DNA of 64,000 nucleotides, taken from NCBI GenBank assembly GCA_951812925.1, contig OX638370.1:101136897-101200896 (forward strand), in the 5' to 3' direction. The notes beneath the pieces are model-generated. The model made no database searches and had not been told where the DNA came from. It saw nothing but the letters and a program-made list of their open reading frames with translations. The stretch is from Calliopum simillimum. Its lineage: Eukaryota; Arthropoda; Insecta; Diptera; Lauxaniidae. Positions 24,267 through 35,934 of the stretch are shown here, piece after piece. Each line of letters begins with the position of its first letter. Position 1 is the first letter of the stretch. A program made the translations under genes and the position numbers.

Positions 24267-25162
24267 CAGTCATTAGTTAACCAATTAGTTAACTAAATTG
24301 GTGACAAGAGTTTAACTAATGTTTTATTTTCTAAGTAATTTGGTTAATTAAAACAATGAACAAGAGAAAATTATGGCAATACGGCTTAATTTGTAGATTT
24401 TGTGAATTTTATTTATGTTTGTGGTTGAGAAAACAAAATAACAAACCGATGGAATACGCATGCGCAGTCAGTTTTAGTGAAGAATTGAATTTTCTGGTCA
24501 AATTGAGTGCAAAAAAGTACAAGTGCGCAAGAGAATTCTGCTACAAAATTCCTTGGCATCGTAATTTCGAAAAAATGTGGCCATTTTCTAAAAACTTGTT
24601 GCCGACAATCAACCACAGCATTCAAAATTTCATCAATATTTGCATCGCTTTCGATATCAGACTCAACATTTTGTACGGCTGAAAAGGCAGTTTCAGAGTT
24701 GAGCCGATTATTTTGAAAGCGCCCTACGTACATTCAAGAGCAAAAGTAATGTCATGATAAGAATTTGCGGACATTATGTTAGAAGATAATACAATTGAGC
24801 ACTGGTTCCATGAATAGATTACCTTATGGTGCAAAATTGATTGTGGGTGTATTCCTTAAGAGGTGTTAGTGCCTCGAAAACATTATAACTCGTAATAGTT
24901 ATAAAAATCAATACGAAAGTTTACAAGGTTTTCGAGGCATTTGCACGTTTTAAGGAATACACTTAGTATTATGTTGGAAAAATAATATCGGTCAAAAAAT
25001 CCATAATAAGGACACATTCAATTAACTGGCTTTCTTATCAATAAATAATGTGGTTTCTATTTATTAAGCGTCAGCTGTTAGTTAACACATATTTAACCAA
25101 TAAAATTTGGGGTTTTAACTAATAGTTAATTGGCTAAACCTATTAGTTAACTAATGACTCTG
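24267..25162. mobile_element. TTAGTTAAC-ended DNA element (possible hAT), decayed
   Basis: The left end CAGTCATTAGTTAACC is inverted at the right (TTAACTAATGACTCTG). Further AACTAAT/ATTAGTTAA copies sit just inside both ends. Left flank CTGATTTA and right CTGAATTT are similar but not identical. A ~108-residue frame (24356-24682) and an overlapping antisense frame of similar length have no domain I recognise; either may be a leftover of the element. CAG...CTG ends suggest hAT, weakly supported. Confidence 0.6.
24847..24962. repeat. Hairpin H3 nested in the TTAGTTAAC element
   Basis: GTGTATTCCTTAAGAGG ... GCCTCGAAAAC pairs with GTTTTCGAGGC ... TTTTAAGGAATACAC across a ~45-base loop. Confidence 0.65.
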
Positions 25163-25263
25163 AATTTTGTTCATAGTAGTTTAATGGAAATGTCCAGGTT
25201 TGCCGCCCTCTCTTTTCTCGAAGTTTTTCTACCCATGGTATAGAATTTTTGAAATTTTTATTT

Positions 25264-25560
25264 TTATGCCCTACACCCGGTTTATCGTGAATAAATATTT
25301 CCGGGGAATTTTTCATAGACTGCCGTGCATTCGCCATTGTAGTGTAAGGAAAATTCCCCGGGAATATTTATTCACGATAACCCGGTGTATTTTCACTTTG
25401 TTCTTACGTTTAAAGCGCAAAGAAGGAGGCGTAGCAGGTATGAAAAAGTAAACAAATTTTGGACACTGGTTCCGCTGTTCAAAATAGCTCGTAGGATAGA
25501 AAATGTGTGAATCGGTAAATGGACACGCCTACCGTCCATAAAAAATAAAAAAATTAATTA
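25264..25560 (+). mobile_element. Family A 5' fragment (A3), interrupted by a 99-bp hairpin
   Basis: Head ATGCCCTACACCCGGT is split from its continuation GTATTTTCACTTTG by the hairpin at 25282-25380. It then goes on GCAAAGAAGGAGGCGTAGC and GGACACGCCTACCG. The 3' part of the family is missing. Confidence 0.75.
25282..25380. mobile_element. 99-bp hairpin MITE H4 with 6-bp target duplication
   Basis: Ends TTATCGTGAATAAATATT and its inverse enclose GGGGAATTTTTC / GGAAAATTCCCC arms. CCCGGT stands immediately on both sides (25276-25281 and 25381-25386). Removing the hairpin and one CCCGGT restores the family A head, so insertion into A3 is direct evidence of mobility. Confidence 0.85.
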
Positions 25561-25589
25561 CTGCAAGCTCTATGCGAAAACTTTATGAA

Positions 25590-25993
25590 AATTTGACTGC
25601 AAATGTATTAAATAATGTTGGTACTTTTTGGACAGTCTTAGTACTTTTTGCTATTTAGTACAAAATAGAAAGCTCATTTATCATCCCTGGTACAACGACA
25701 AATGTGAAACGATAAGGAAATAAAAAATAGGACGTCAGAGTCAGCTTTTTTCTATCTTTTTGTGCGGTATCCTCTTTTCAGGTCGGTGTGACCACATATT
25801 TTGTCGTTGTTAATATTGAAAAATTTCCATTTAATTTAACCTGGCTTAATTGCAAAATACTTAAATAATTTTAATTTTATGCACATCTACACACAAATAC
25901 CTTTGTAATGGTGTATATTTCAAAGTCGTGCTCCATTTTTAACATAGTAAAAAAGGTAGGACAAATTATTGTCTTGCGTATTAATATCTATAA
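25590..25993 (+). repeat. Family B repeat, 5'-truncated (B4)
   Basis: Begins at AATTTGACTGCAAATG, then follows the family through AGGACGTCAGAGTCAG, TGTGACCACATATTTTG and ends AGGACAAATTATTGTCTTGC. Confidence 0.8.
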
Positions 25994-28234
25994 AGATTAA
26001 TACTAAGAAAATTTCAATAAAATCGTTTAGTAAGTTTCTAAATGCATAGAAATAAACAAACCAATTCACATTTCTGTAAAGTAGAAAAATTTAACATGAT
26101 CCACCCTAACGCACATATGTGCTTCATAGCTCAACTGCTTCTGCTGCTCATCTCATCTCCACGTATTTGTGTTGCTATCAACAACTTTTTTATCTATTGA
26201 ATTCTTTTCCATTTTGAATACGTGCATTATTGCAAGGAAAAAGAGGAAGGATAAAAACCTGTCGAAAATTGTTAACATTTTGTCAAAATGTGTAACGCGT
26301 AACGTTATCTAACGTTACGTTACGTTGCATTTGCGCCGGTTGCAACAAAATTTTATTTTCTTTCATTTTTCATTTTGTTTCTTTATACTTCTCATGTAGA
26401 CTGTGTAACTTTACCACGTTGACTTCCGAGTGCAACGTGGAATAAAAAATCTTGAAAAATTCAAAAGTTCAGTGTTTGTGTATGTGTGTGTTTGTGTGTG
26501 TTAGTGCATGCGTGTTTGTGTTTCTGTGTGCGCTGTCAATTTGGTAAGCTTTGCATGTTGTTGTGAAGAAATACCCGTACATGCAAATCAATTTTTAGTT
26601 CGCAACGGCGTTATCCTTATAAAAATGTGTAATTGAAATTGACGTAAAACTGCTGGAGCGCACTAAAGTATGCAATAAAAATTTTATGCGATTTGCTAGC
26701 GTACTGGGTTGAAATTAAGCTTTGATTGATTTCGGTTTTGCTGCATTTTTATTTTTTTGTATTTATGATTTATATATCTTGAAAATTTAGGTAGAAGAAA
26801 ATTTAACTAAAATCAACTTAAGCAGAATTTCAAGTTTAAAATTCTCCTTTTCACATAAAATATTTGCTTGGAGCCAAGATGACAGCAAAAGATCTTTTTG
26901 TCATAATTTCTGTAGATTCAGAAACAAAGTAATAATTGTCAGAAGCACTTTCTGTAATAGAGATTTCATTATTTTTCTGTTGAATTTTCGTAAGCAACTT
27001 TTTCAAAAAGTTATAACTTTTGTAGAAATTTTTCTTTTATATTTTGATTTTGATTAAAATTTCCTTTTTATTTTGAGCATTTTAAATTTTTTACTTTGGA
27101 TTAAACATTTAACACTTTTGCGAATTTTCCCCCCAAATATTTTTAATTGCCAGCCGCTTGAACGCCTTAAAGTTTGCAAGCAATATTATGTTAATTCAAA
27201 ATGTTTACATAATTTCTTTGTACACAACTTACTTAAGTAAGCAGCAGCAGCATGAAACAAAGTAGTCTCTCCCACTTTAGACAATAATGAGGACACTTTT
27301 TCCCCTAAGGACATTCCAAAGAGAGAAAAAAAAAATCCTTTAAGCGGAGAAAATAATGCAAAACATTTATTTAATGAAAAACAAAAAATAAAGTTTTCCA
27401 GCAACAACTCTACTTGTTCTATTTAAAAATTTGCATTATTCTTAATTTTTTGTGTTCTTGCACAGGCATTTTTGTTTTGTCGCCACACGCACATATGTAC
27501 ACTTCATAAAGGATGCAACTTTAAATTATGTTGGTGTAACACTGATGTGTGAAGACGCAAAGCAAAAAAAAAAGTTACCCCACACTTACACTCTGGCATC
27601 ACTCTGGCAAACACACACATGCAAACAACAAAGCTCTCTTATAACAGCATGAAGTGCGTTCGTTGGTGTTGGTGGTGTTAAGCAAACTGTGCACAAAAGG
27701 TTAAACAAATTTATGCTTAACACATACAACAACAACAACAATGACTTGAAAAGCAGCGACAACAACAACAATGTATAGAAAACAAATTGCAATTTGTAAA
27801 TTATGTTTTTTGGTATAGTTGCGTCTACGGGGGAGTGGAAAAGTGACATACTACACTAAGAGAAAAAAAAAAAAAAAAATTTTATTGTTTAGCTATGGTT
27901 TTTGATTTTAAGTTTAAAATAAGTCACATATATATCTGACACATTTCCCAAAGCACACGTATAACTGTGGTTAAATAATTTTCCGAAATTCCGAAATTAA
28001 ATCCAACCTTTGGATACTCACAAAATTTGATAATTTATAGCTCCTCGGCTTTTTATCCGATTTCAATGAAATTTTCAGGATTTTTTGTAGAAAAGTATGA
28101 CCTTCTGAAAAAAAAAAATACACTGAAAAACAATTTATTTTTGGTGGATATAAACCTTTTTTCTTTTTCAAAGCCATTTTGGGGCTTGGTGCACCCTTTT
28201 TATTTTCTTTTTTTAAAATTTTTTTTTTAAAAGC
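25994..28234. other. Intergenic, no gene recognised
   Basis: Contains AACGTTACGTTACG-type repeats at 26290-26325, a GT-rich stretch at 26465-26530 and CAACAACAA runs near 27725-27770. The short frames are not convincing genes. Confidence 0.5.
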
Positions 28235-28540
28235 CAATTTTATAACAATTATTTTTCGGCCTTCAAAATTGTGGTATCTTTTACGGTTATCAAGTTATGC
28301 GTTTTTGAAGTTGTATGATGTTGTGTTTGTCATGAGTAGTAGGGTTGCCAACGACTGGACGGAATTTTTTTCAATGAACCCAAGTTCAATTTTTTTTAGA
28401 AGATTTTTGCAGAACATTTTAACCTATTGATTATAACCATGTTTTTGGATAATGGGGTCAAAAAGAGCCATACAAACGGGATATAATTGGTTAAGATATT
28501 CTAGAAAATTGTTCCTTGCTTGATTTCATGTAAACCTTCT
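28235..28540 (+). repeat. Family E interspersed repeat, copy E2
   Basis: Parallel to E1 over about 300 bases: GTGGTATCTTTTACGGTTAT, AGGGTTGCCAACGACTGGACG, ATTTTAACCTATTGATTAT, GGGGTCAAAAAGAGCC, GATATTCTAGAAAATTGTTC. Both copies end near a GTTCCTTG/GTAAGGAAC-type stretch. Confidence 0.65.
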
Positions 28541-29040
28541 ACAAACCTTCTGTAAACCTTGTACAAAAAAATAAATAAAAGGAATGAAGATTTAGCTTTT
28601 TAGGAAAAATTTCAAAAATGGGCGTGATACGTCAACGGACATTCTCACCTCCCATAGAAAATGAACTAAAATTATTTTACATCAAAGGTATGAAAACATA
28701 TTATTTTCATACAAAATTACTTTCATCGAAAATTTGCATTGAAAATCACATGGCCTCTTGCAGAAAATTTATGAGTTTTTCTATTGGCTTAAATATGTCG
28801 AACATTTTTTGACTTAAATTAAAAGGGTAGATTCTCATCTTTCATTTTTTCATAGTTAGATGAAGATAATTAAATAATTTTCGATGTAAAACTGCAAACC
28901 CCACATTTCACAGAGCCGTTTTAATTTGCACATATCTTTTAAGGCATTTATGTAATCCGAACAATTTGTTCTTCAATTTAATTAAAATATTTATTATTCT
29001 AGAATAAAGAATGCAATTAAAATTTCTGCAACAAAAATAA
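28541..29040. other. Intergenic, no gene recognised
   Basis: A 64-residue frame at 28618-28812 has no recognised domain. Confidence 0.45.
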
Positions 29041-29425
29041 TCTATGTATTAATACGCAAGATAAAAATTTGTCCTACCTTTTTTAGTATGTTAGAAGTGG
29101 AGCACAACTTTGAATTATATACCATTAGAAAGGTATTTGTGAGCAAATGTGCACAAAGTTAAAATTATTTTAATATTTTGCCATTAAGCCAGGTAAAATT
29201 AAATGCAAATTTTTCAAAAAAAATGCGGTCACACAGAGCTAAAAAGAGAAAACAGCACACAGAGACTGATACTGATATTTGATTCACATTTATCATTGTA
29301 CCAGGGATAATAAATGAGCTTTTCTATTTTGTATCAAATAGCAAAAAAGTACCTAAACTACCCAAAAAGTACCAAAATTATTCAATGCATTTGTGGTAAA
29401 ATTTTTTCCTTTTGGCGAAGCTAGT
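29041..29425 (-). repeat. Family B repeat on the minus strand (B5)
   Basis: The inverse of the family is clear: AAAATTTGTCCTACC, GTGGAGCACAACTTTGAATT, GCCATTAAGCCAGGTAAAAT, ATGCGGTCACACAGAGCT, ACCAGGGATAATAAATGAGC. The family head is at the right, degraded to GGCGAAGCTAGTTT. Confidence 0.8.
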
Positions 29426-29466
29426 TTATGTAATTACATCACTGAGCTGCATGAAAAAGTTTATCA

Positions 29467-29934
29467 TTGCCATTTTCAGTGTGAACACGGCTTTCGCAGC
29501 TTAAAAAGAACACAATCCAATATTAAATTGATAGATAACAACTAAAGAAAGGTGTTGAAAGTATTTTTTTTTTCAAGTGGATGTCAAATGTGCCCGTGCT
29601 TTAGACACATTTGAATAAATATTTTTTTTTTTTAGAAAAATATTTAAAAAAAACAGCCATGAAGGTTAATGAAATTGTTCGTCTAGTTTTAATCTAGCGA
29701 TAAAAATATTGTGTGTTTTGTAATTGTTCAAAGTAAATGTCAAATTTGACCCTCATAAAGTTGAAATGAATTTTTTGAAAACTCAATGCAGTTTATACAA
29801 ACATTTTTTTTTTAGTTTTTATATGAAATAATCAGTGCTTCAAAAACTCTCATGACTACTAAGATCGTGCGATAATTTTCAAAAATACAGGCATTTATTT
29901 GAATATTTCGCGTCAAAGGTACCCCACTTTACCC
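29467..29934. mobile_element. Decayed C2-like element remnant
   Basis: The left part matches the inner left end of the 18060-19609 element (CCATTTTCAGTGTGAACACG). A phrase relic TGTCAAATGTGCCCG sits at 29580-29596. The right end is ACCCCACTTTACCC followed by TA (29935-29936). The outer left end is lost. Confidence 0.55.
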
Positions 29935-29936
29935 TA

Positions 29937-32024
29937 TGTTGAATAAATAGTTAAAATAGCCAAAAAATAAGATATTTTTTTGGAAATTTTTATGCAAAAT
30001 TTTCAAAGCCGAATATCTCGAAAATCAGAGCGTAGCCATGAAAACGATTGATAACACTTTGTAAACTCAGCATTTTAGGGTTCAGGACAATGACAGAAAG
30101 CAAAATGTTTCCATTCTTTTTTAATTAAGAAATCAAAAACAGTACATTGCAATAAACTTTGCAATACCATCAACCATAATTGGCCCACCCTCTTATAAGT
30201 ATAATTTTCTTAAGTAGTAAATAAACTTTTTTCGTTGAGTGTAAGTAAATACACTGTGCTGTCTGTGTACTAAACCAAATTACAAGAGCAACAGCAACAG
30301 CAGCAGCAGCACCAACTGACGGCAGCAACTGAGTGTTGCTGAAATATATGGCTTTGCTGTTGCTGTTTCGACTGTTCTTCTGTTCTTGATGGTATCGCGC
30401 TGTTTGTGCGCTCTGCAATCCGCCCGCATGACATAAAGCCACATGTAGGGGGCGTGTATAATTGTAATTTTCGTTTACATTTCAGATTTGATGCACAGAG
30501 ACAGGGGGGCGCAAGAAGACAACAAAGACCGACAGAAAGACAGACAGAAAGTTGCTGCTTATTTAGCCTGTGTTGCACAAGAGAAGATGCAACCAAAATA
30601 ACAAACGACGACTTGAGCTCAGGAGGTCTGTACCGAACTGTCCACCCAACTTTTAGAATATATTGAATACGTGATTGTGTGCAGTTGAAACTGAAACGGT
30701 AAATTATGTGAAGCAAATAAGAAGAGCGAGCGAAGCAAACCTGAAATTGGCCCAAATGCGAAGGTCAAGCGAAGAAAATGCAGTCAACTGTGTTGTTTAA
30801 AGCCGTAAATTGTTAATTAAATTTTAGTTTTTTTTTATTTTCAAATAGAAAAGTTTCATAAATTATTGCTGTAGAAATTTATGCACTTTATTTCGTGAAA
30901 AATCTAAAGTCATCCCCTACACCCACCACTGCAAGCAGCCACAAAATTCATTTTTATTGCAACCACAGCTGTGTGGTTTCCGCCCAATGTTTGCACTTCA
31001 AATTCATTTTCTTTGCATAACTTTTTCAATTTCGGGCAGTCAAAAAATATGAAAAAGGAAAACAACAAAAACCAAAAAAAGCAAGAAAATTGCAAAAAGT
31101 TTAGAAAAATAAAATGAAATTTTTAGCAGCTTGTTGGCAACACTGACTGGTAAAGTTACTGTCATGTGTTACATTTCACATTCTCGCATTTCTAGCGCTT
31201 GCAAAAATAACATATTTTTCTTTTCTTTTTTATTTTTAATTTCAACATATACTTATGCACATCTATGCATACAAATACATATACACACACACACTTTCAC
31301 AGATGATATAAGCACATTTCTGCATGTGGTGTACTGCACAAAAACAACTGGAGTTTTCATCATCCTTTTTTGTTGTTGCCTTTTGCCCGCAAATTGAATT
31401 CGTAGCCCCGCTTATGAAGTGTTAATTTCGCACTCGCTACCACTTAACATGTGCCCGCACTCTATTCGTCCTTTAGGACACTGTTCTAAATTTGAGTTTT
31501 CCTTTTGTTATTCGTTTTAATTCATGAGTTTTGCGCCGCAAATGCTCATACATATGAAAGAGTTTAGACGGAGGAGCCACGGTTTGTTGTTATTTTATTA
31601 TATGAAAAAAACAAAAATTTGTTAGTACAGCTGCTTTGCATGGAAAACATTTTAATTTATTACAAAAAAAAAAAAAATAATTGAAATAAAAATTACTATA
31701 CAGAAAGGTAAAATAGTTATTGAGTGTAAATGTCTAGAATTAATTAAAAATAAAAATAATTTTCTTAAATTTTCTTACTTGTGGAATCCTTGTATCAAAT
31801 TTAAAAGAACTCTAGAAAAATGGTAGCTATAAGCCACTTACAATAATCAGCGCTAGAAGTCTGAAAAATATGTGGTGAATTTTAAATATGATAAAAATCG
31901 CTGCCTAAAAGTATGCAGCACATTAAAAAACAATAGAAAGTAAGTACCCAACGTGAAAAGAAGCGCTACAAGAGGCTTTCTTAAGGGCTTCTTTTTGAAC
32001 TATAAGCGTACAATTAGAATTAGG
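29937..32024. other. Intergenic; CAG tract and a non-repetitive block at 30270-30760
   Basis: A CAG tract at about 30289-30312 and AGACAGAAAGACAGACAG near 30530. The 161-residue minus-strand frame at 30270-30755 spans the CAG tract (antisense CTG, read as poly-Cys) and is not convincing. The block is more mixed in composition than its surroundings and could hold a noncoding exon or promoter, which I cannot confirm. Confidence 0.4.
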
Positions 32025-32032
32025 GTTGGGAT
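32025..32032. repeat. Left 8-bp target duplication GTTGGGAT
   Basis: Identical to the 8 bases at 33050-33057 that follow the element's right end. Confidence 0.9.
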
Positions 32033-33049
32033 CAGTGCTGTCGCTGACACTTCAATTGAAGTGTTTTGCTCCTTTTTTATCAAAAACACTTCGCCCCTTC
32101 CCCTTTCATAAAATCACTTCACTTTTTTTTTTTTTTGAATACAAAATTTGCCTTAAAATTTGTCTATTCTTTTTAAGAGAGCTCAGAAACATACTTTTTT
32201 GTATGCCCAAAGCCTGCCCTGACTGAAAAGTAATGTTTTTCAAAGCGAACAAAGCAAAATTTCGATATTCTTTACAGGAAACTTTTGTAGAGAATTAAAT
32301 TTGCCATCGAAATAGTTTATAGACCAAAAAAAGAAAGCAAAAATTTCGAATTCTTGTGTTTTATACTCTTTTGTCTATAACTGTTTTAGGGTCAGAGATA
32401 GGTAAAGATATAGCAGAATGTCATAAAAGTAGATAAAATTTCCTTTATAACGCTTCATTATAAAATTTTTAGGTGAAAAATTGGCCGAAATATGGCTACT
32501 CGAACATTTAATTTTTTTTTAAGTGGTCGGAAAAATGTTTTTTACTCAAAAAAAAGCGTCTTACGAGAAAAGTGTATAATACCTTAAATACTTAGAATCA
32601 TTCAAAGAATACGTTTAATTTTTGGGTACATTTTATAATTGTTAAAAATTTGGTCACAAAAAAAAATTAAAAAAGTTCCAAAAAATTCTGAAAAAAATTC
32701 ACACGTATTTCTTGGATTATTCTAAGCATTTTTTGCTTTATACACTTTTTTCGTAAGATGCATTGTTTTGAGTAAAACCGTTTTTTCGACCGCATAAACA
32801 AAATTTCCATGTTCGAGTGGCCGGCCATATTTCGGTAAATTTTTGACTTAAGAAATTTTTTATTTATTTTTTTTAAAATATATTTTAAAATTTTGTTATG
32901 TGTAGCATAAAAATGAATGAATTGAATAAATAAAATTGTGATTTTTGTGTTCACTTCGCTAATACTTCACTTTTTCAGAATTTTACTTCGCAACACTTCA
33001 CTTTTTACAAAATATCACTTCGCTCAAACTTTTCAAAACGACAGCACTG
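32033..33049. mobile_element. hAT-type non-autonomous foldback element (1,017 bp)
   Basis: Ends CAGTGCTGTCG and CGACAGCACTG are perfect inverses, flanked by a perfect 8-bp duplication. CAG-start ends plus 8-bp duplication are hallmarks of the hAT superfamily. Subterminal CACTTCG / CACTTCAC motifs are repeated at both ends, for example CACTTCGCTCAAACTTTT at the right. Long arms pair inside: GGTGAAAAATTGGCCGAAAT at 32471 against the inverse near 32829, and GAAAAGTGTATAA against TTATACACTTTTTTCG. No transposase frame. Confidence 0.88.
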
Positions 33050-33057
33050 GTTGGGAT
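33050..33057. repeat. Right 8-bp target duplication GTTGGGAT
   Basis: Matches the 8 bases before the left end of the hAT-type element exactly. Confidence 0.9.
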
Positions 33058-35394
33058 TCAGTCACCGCAGCCCAAAACGGGCCATTCAAGTATTACGTAA
33101 GCATGATTAGGTGGATGTAGGGGTTCAAGGTTTGCTTTGTTTTGCTTATACAGGGGGCCGAACGGGTTTGTAAGACAATTAGTAAATTGATTAAAATTGA
33201 TTTGTAGTGTAATGGATTTTCTCAACTTCAATACAGAGATAAGTAAGTTTTTTAATTCTTATTTTTATATTGTAAAAAACTAGCTGGTCCGGTAGCGACT
33301 TTGTTCGCCCTATCCCGATGCCCTTTTATAATGATAGCTACTATATGCGTAGAAATATAGCATTTTGAGCATTTTTACTGTATGTTGGGTGCAAATCCCT
33401 TTCGTTCAATCCCTCTTAAGCTTCGCATGCTGAATAGAAGACGCAATAAACATCCATGTACCAAGTTTCATAATACAGTGCAACATTTTTCAAGTCATTG
33501 CCGGTGAACTAAAATCAGTTATAAGGCGTCGAAAAACTCGCCGAAACAAGTAATTCTGCCAGAGCGATTTGCAAAGTTGACTCATATAAGGATTTTATGG
33601 TCATTTTTGCGATTTTAAGGCACTAGATGAATTTTTTTCGGTTAAGTTTGTTCGGCATTTTTTTCTTCTATACAATAGCTACAACATTGCTGAAGTCATC
33701 AAAACAATATCTCGGCTCGTTACCTTTATGTAGATACAGAAATAAACAAATAAAACTACCGAAAACAACAGCTATGTGAGTGGAACGGGACAAATTTTAC
33801 ATAGCAGGTACTAGAAACATCGTGAAGTTGCCGATTATACCAGCAGATGGTTTTCAAGAGACTTCATGATTTACAGAAGTTCAATATCTTAGTTTAAATT
33901 CGCAAAAAAATATCTGGCCAGAAAATATACAATTAAAATTGTTTTTTCTAAAGTATCTGCAAAATAACCATGTTCTTTATGAATGAAGAAATGTGAATTT
34001 CGAAATTTTTTTCTTTCTAATGATTTTTTCTAGGCATTTTAAAAGAAGTAATGTAATTCCCACACAAATTTTAACTTTATTTCATTTTCAGAGTAATCAA
34101 AAACCAAACAATTAATATGTTGGGCTTAAGGCAGTAGAAAAAGGGTTCAACTGTTTTGCACTGAAATCACTACGTCTATTCATAAATAGATTTAATAAAT
34201 TCCAGATGCTTTCGGAAATATTTTCAAAGACTGAGTTTATGATTTGGCTTAAGTTTTTCTATAGTTTTGACATGAGATTTTTTTCGTTACGTTCCTTACT
34301 TATGTAGAGCTACATTAGCTTGGAATACTTTAAGTAAAATACAAAGCTTATGCATATGCTCATCAAATTCTCCTCAATCTTCTGTCACAAAAATGGAAAA
34401 AATTGCCAACAACTTTAAGAAAAATTTCTCCATTTTTATGATTAATTCTTTCCAAACAAAATATGCAAAATAACATTTTCATTAGAAAAATTGCACATAA
34501 AATTCAGGAAGTTTAAAAATAAAAAATAAGAACTTTTTTTTCTTCTTTAAATGCCATTAAAAGCTAAGGTCACACTTAGCCATTTATGAAATGACTCCAC
34601 TGGCGGCAATTTAAAAGCAACCGAAAGAGAAAAAGGAAAAAAAAAAAAAAGAACGAACTGACAAAACCCATAAAATAAAAACAAAAAAGTCAACTTAAAT
34701 GAGTGGAAAAGAAAACAAAAAAAAAAAAAAAATGCAAAAATAAAAACAAAAACATCCAGGAAAAGTAGCAGCCATAAAACTAAATAACAGCACGAAAGGA
34801 AGCCACTGACAGCTGAGTTCTTCATTTGGCAGTGTAGGAGCAGAAAGGCCTACGAGAGGCAGCAAACAAATTTGAAAATTTTCACCAACTTGGAGTAGAC
34901 TGTGCAACTTGCCACCGCTTAACCTCGCGTACATAAAGACACCCGCACGTGACGTGCATTTCGTATGCAAATCTACAGCAAAAAAAAAGAGGCGAAAACA
35001 CCCTAAACTTCAGTTGATGCGCGTCATTGATGATGATGCTATGGAAAATTTCTTGATGGGGGTTCGTTCTGTTTTTGATTTAAATTTTTTTTTTTGGGTG
35101 ATATGATGAACAAAAAATGAGGCGCCACAGAAAAACAGCAAAATAAACAAAAGACCTTTGTGCATTTGAATTAAAAGAAGACTGTGGAGGTAAAAAAAAA
35201 AAATACAAAATGGGGGAGTAGAATTTGAAAAATTTTGAATAGGAAAACATTTCCGCGTATATTTCGCATTAAAAGCAATTTCCGTTCTATGCGCCGCCAT
35301 TGTCTTTCTCGCACAGACATAAATAAACAAGTTACCCTGTTGGAAAATTGATAACTTTTTTTTTAAGAAATTTTTTCATTTGCTGACTACAGTC
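33058..35394. other. Intergenic, no gene recognised
   Basis: AT-rich. CTAGCTGGTCCGGTAGCGAC near 33282 and ACATCCATGTACCAAGTTTC near 33449 read like old repeat interior, not assigned. Poly-A tracts at 34636-34731 generate leucine/phenylalanine-rich frames on the minus strand that are not genes. Confidence 0.5.
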
Positions 35395-35403
35395 TCTTCT
35401 TAT
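35395..35403. repeat. Left 9-bp target duplication TCTTCTTAT
   Basis: Identical to 35782-35790 on the other side of the element. Confidence 0.88.
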
Positions 35404-35781
35404 GGCGTTACGAAATAACGCCCAAGGAAAAAACGCCCAAAAGAAAAAAAAACGAAATAACGCCAAAATTATTTTCATACAAATTTGGGTGATAATCATT
35501 TCAGAAATAACGCCCAAAAAATAAAATTACGTAATAACGCCCAAAAAAAAAAAAAACGAAATAAAGCCCAAATTTTTGGGCGTTATTTCCAAAATGTTTA
35601 TCGCCCAAATTTATATGAAAATAATTTGGGCGTTATTTCGTTTTTGTTTTTGGGCGTTATTTCATATTTTTTGAGCGTTATTTCGTTTTTTATTTTGATT
35701 GTTATTACGTCATTTTATTTTTTGGGCGTTATTTCGATTTTTTTTTGGGCGTTATTCCCTTGGGCGTTATTTCCTAACGCC
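35404..35781. mobile_element. Foldback-like element built of GGCGTTATTTCG units (378 bp)
   Basis: The terminal ~24 bases are inverted with one mismatch (GGCGTTA-C/G-GAAATAACG...). The left arm is a run of (A)CGAAATAACGCCCAAAA units; the right arm is the same unit inverted, (TTTT)GGGCGTTATTTCG. A perfect 9-bp direct repeat flanks it. Short tandem units within long inverted arms plus 9-bp duplications is the structure of Drosophila Foldback (FB) elements; MULE-type transposons also make 9-bp duplications. No coding region. Homology to FB is not claimed, only architecture. Confidence 0.85.
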
Positions 35782-35790
35782 TCTTCTTAT
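35782..35790. repeat. Right 9-bp target duplication TCTTCTTAT
   Basis: Identical to the left copy directly before the element. Confidence 0.88.
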
Positions 35791-35934
35791 TACAGTCACC
35801 TAATCTCAAAATAATGAAGAAACATTAAGCAAAAGGAATAATTTATGATGCTTTCAGTGTAGTTAAAGATAAATAAAGTAAGCCTAAAAGCATACAATAA
35901 ATTTTAAGCGAAACCAAACGATTGCAATCTACCA

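Noticed and set aside
30270..30755. 161-residue minus-strand open frame (longest outside the Toll gene)
   Set aside because: It crosses the CAG tract (antisense CTG, read as poly-Cys), overlaps another frame on the plus strand and has no domain or codon pattern of a gene.
34547..34970. Two overlapping 91-92-residue minus frames rich in Phe and Leu
   Set aside because: Generated by poly-A runs on the plus strand; not membrane proteins.
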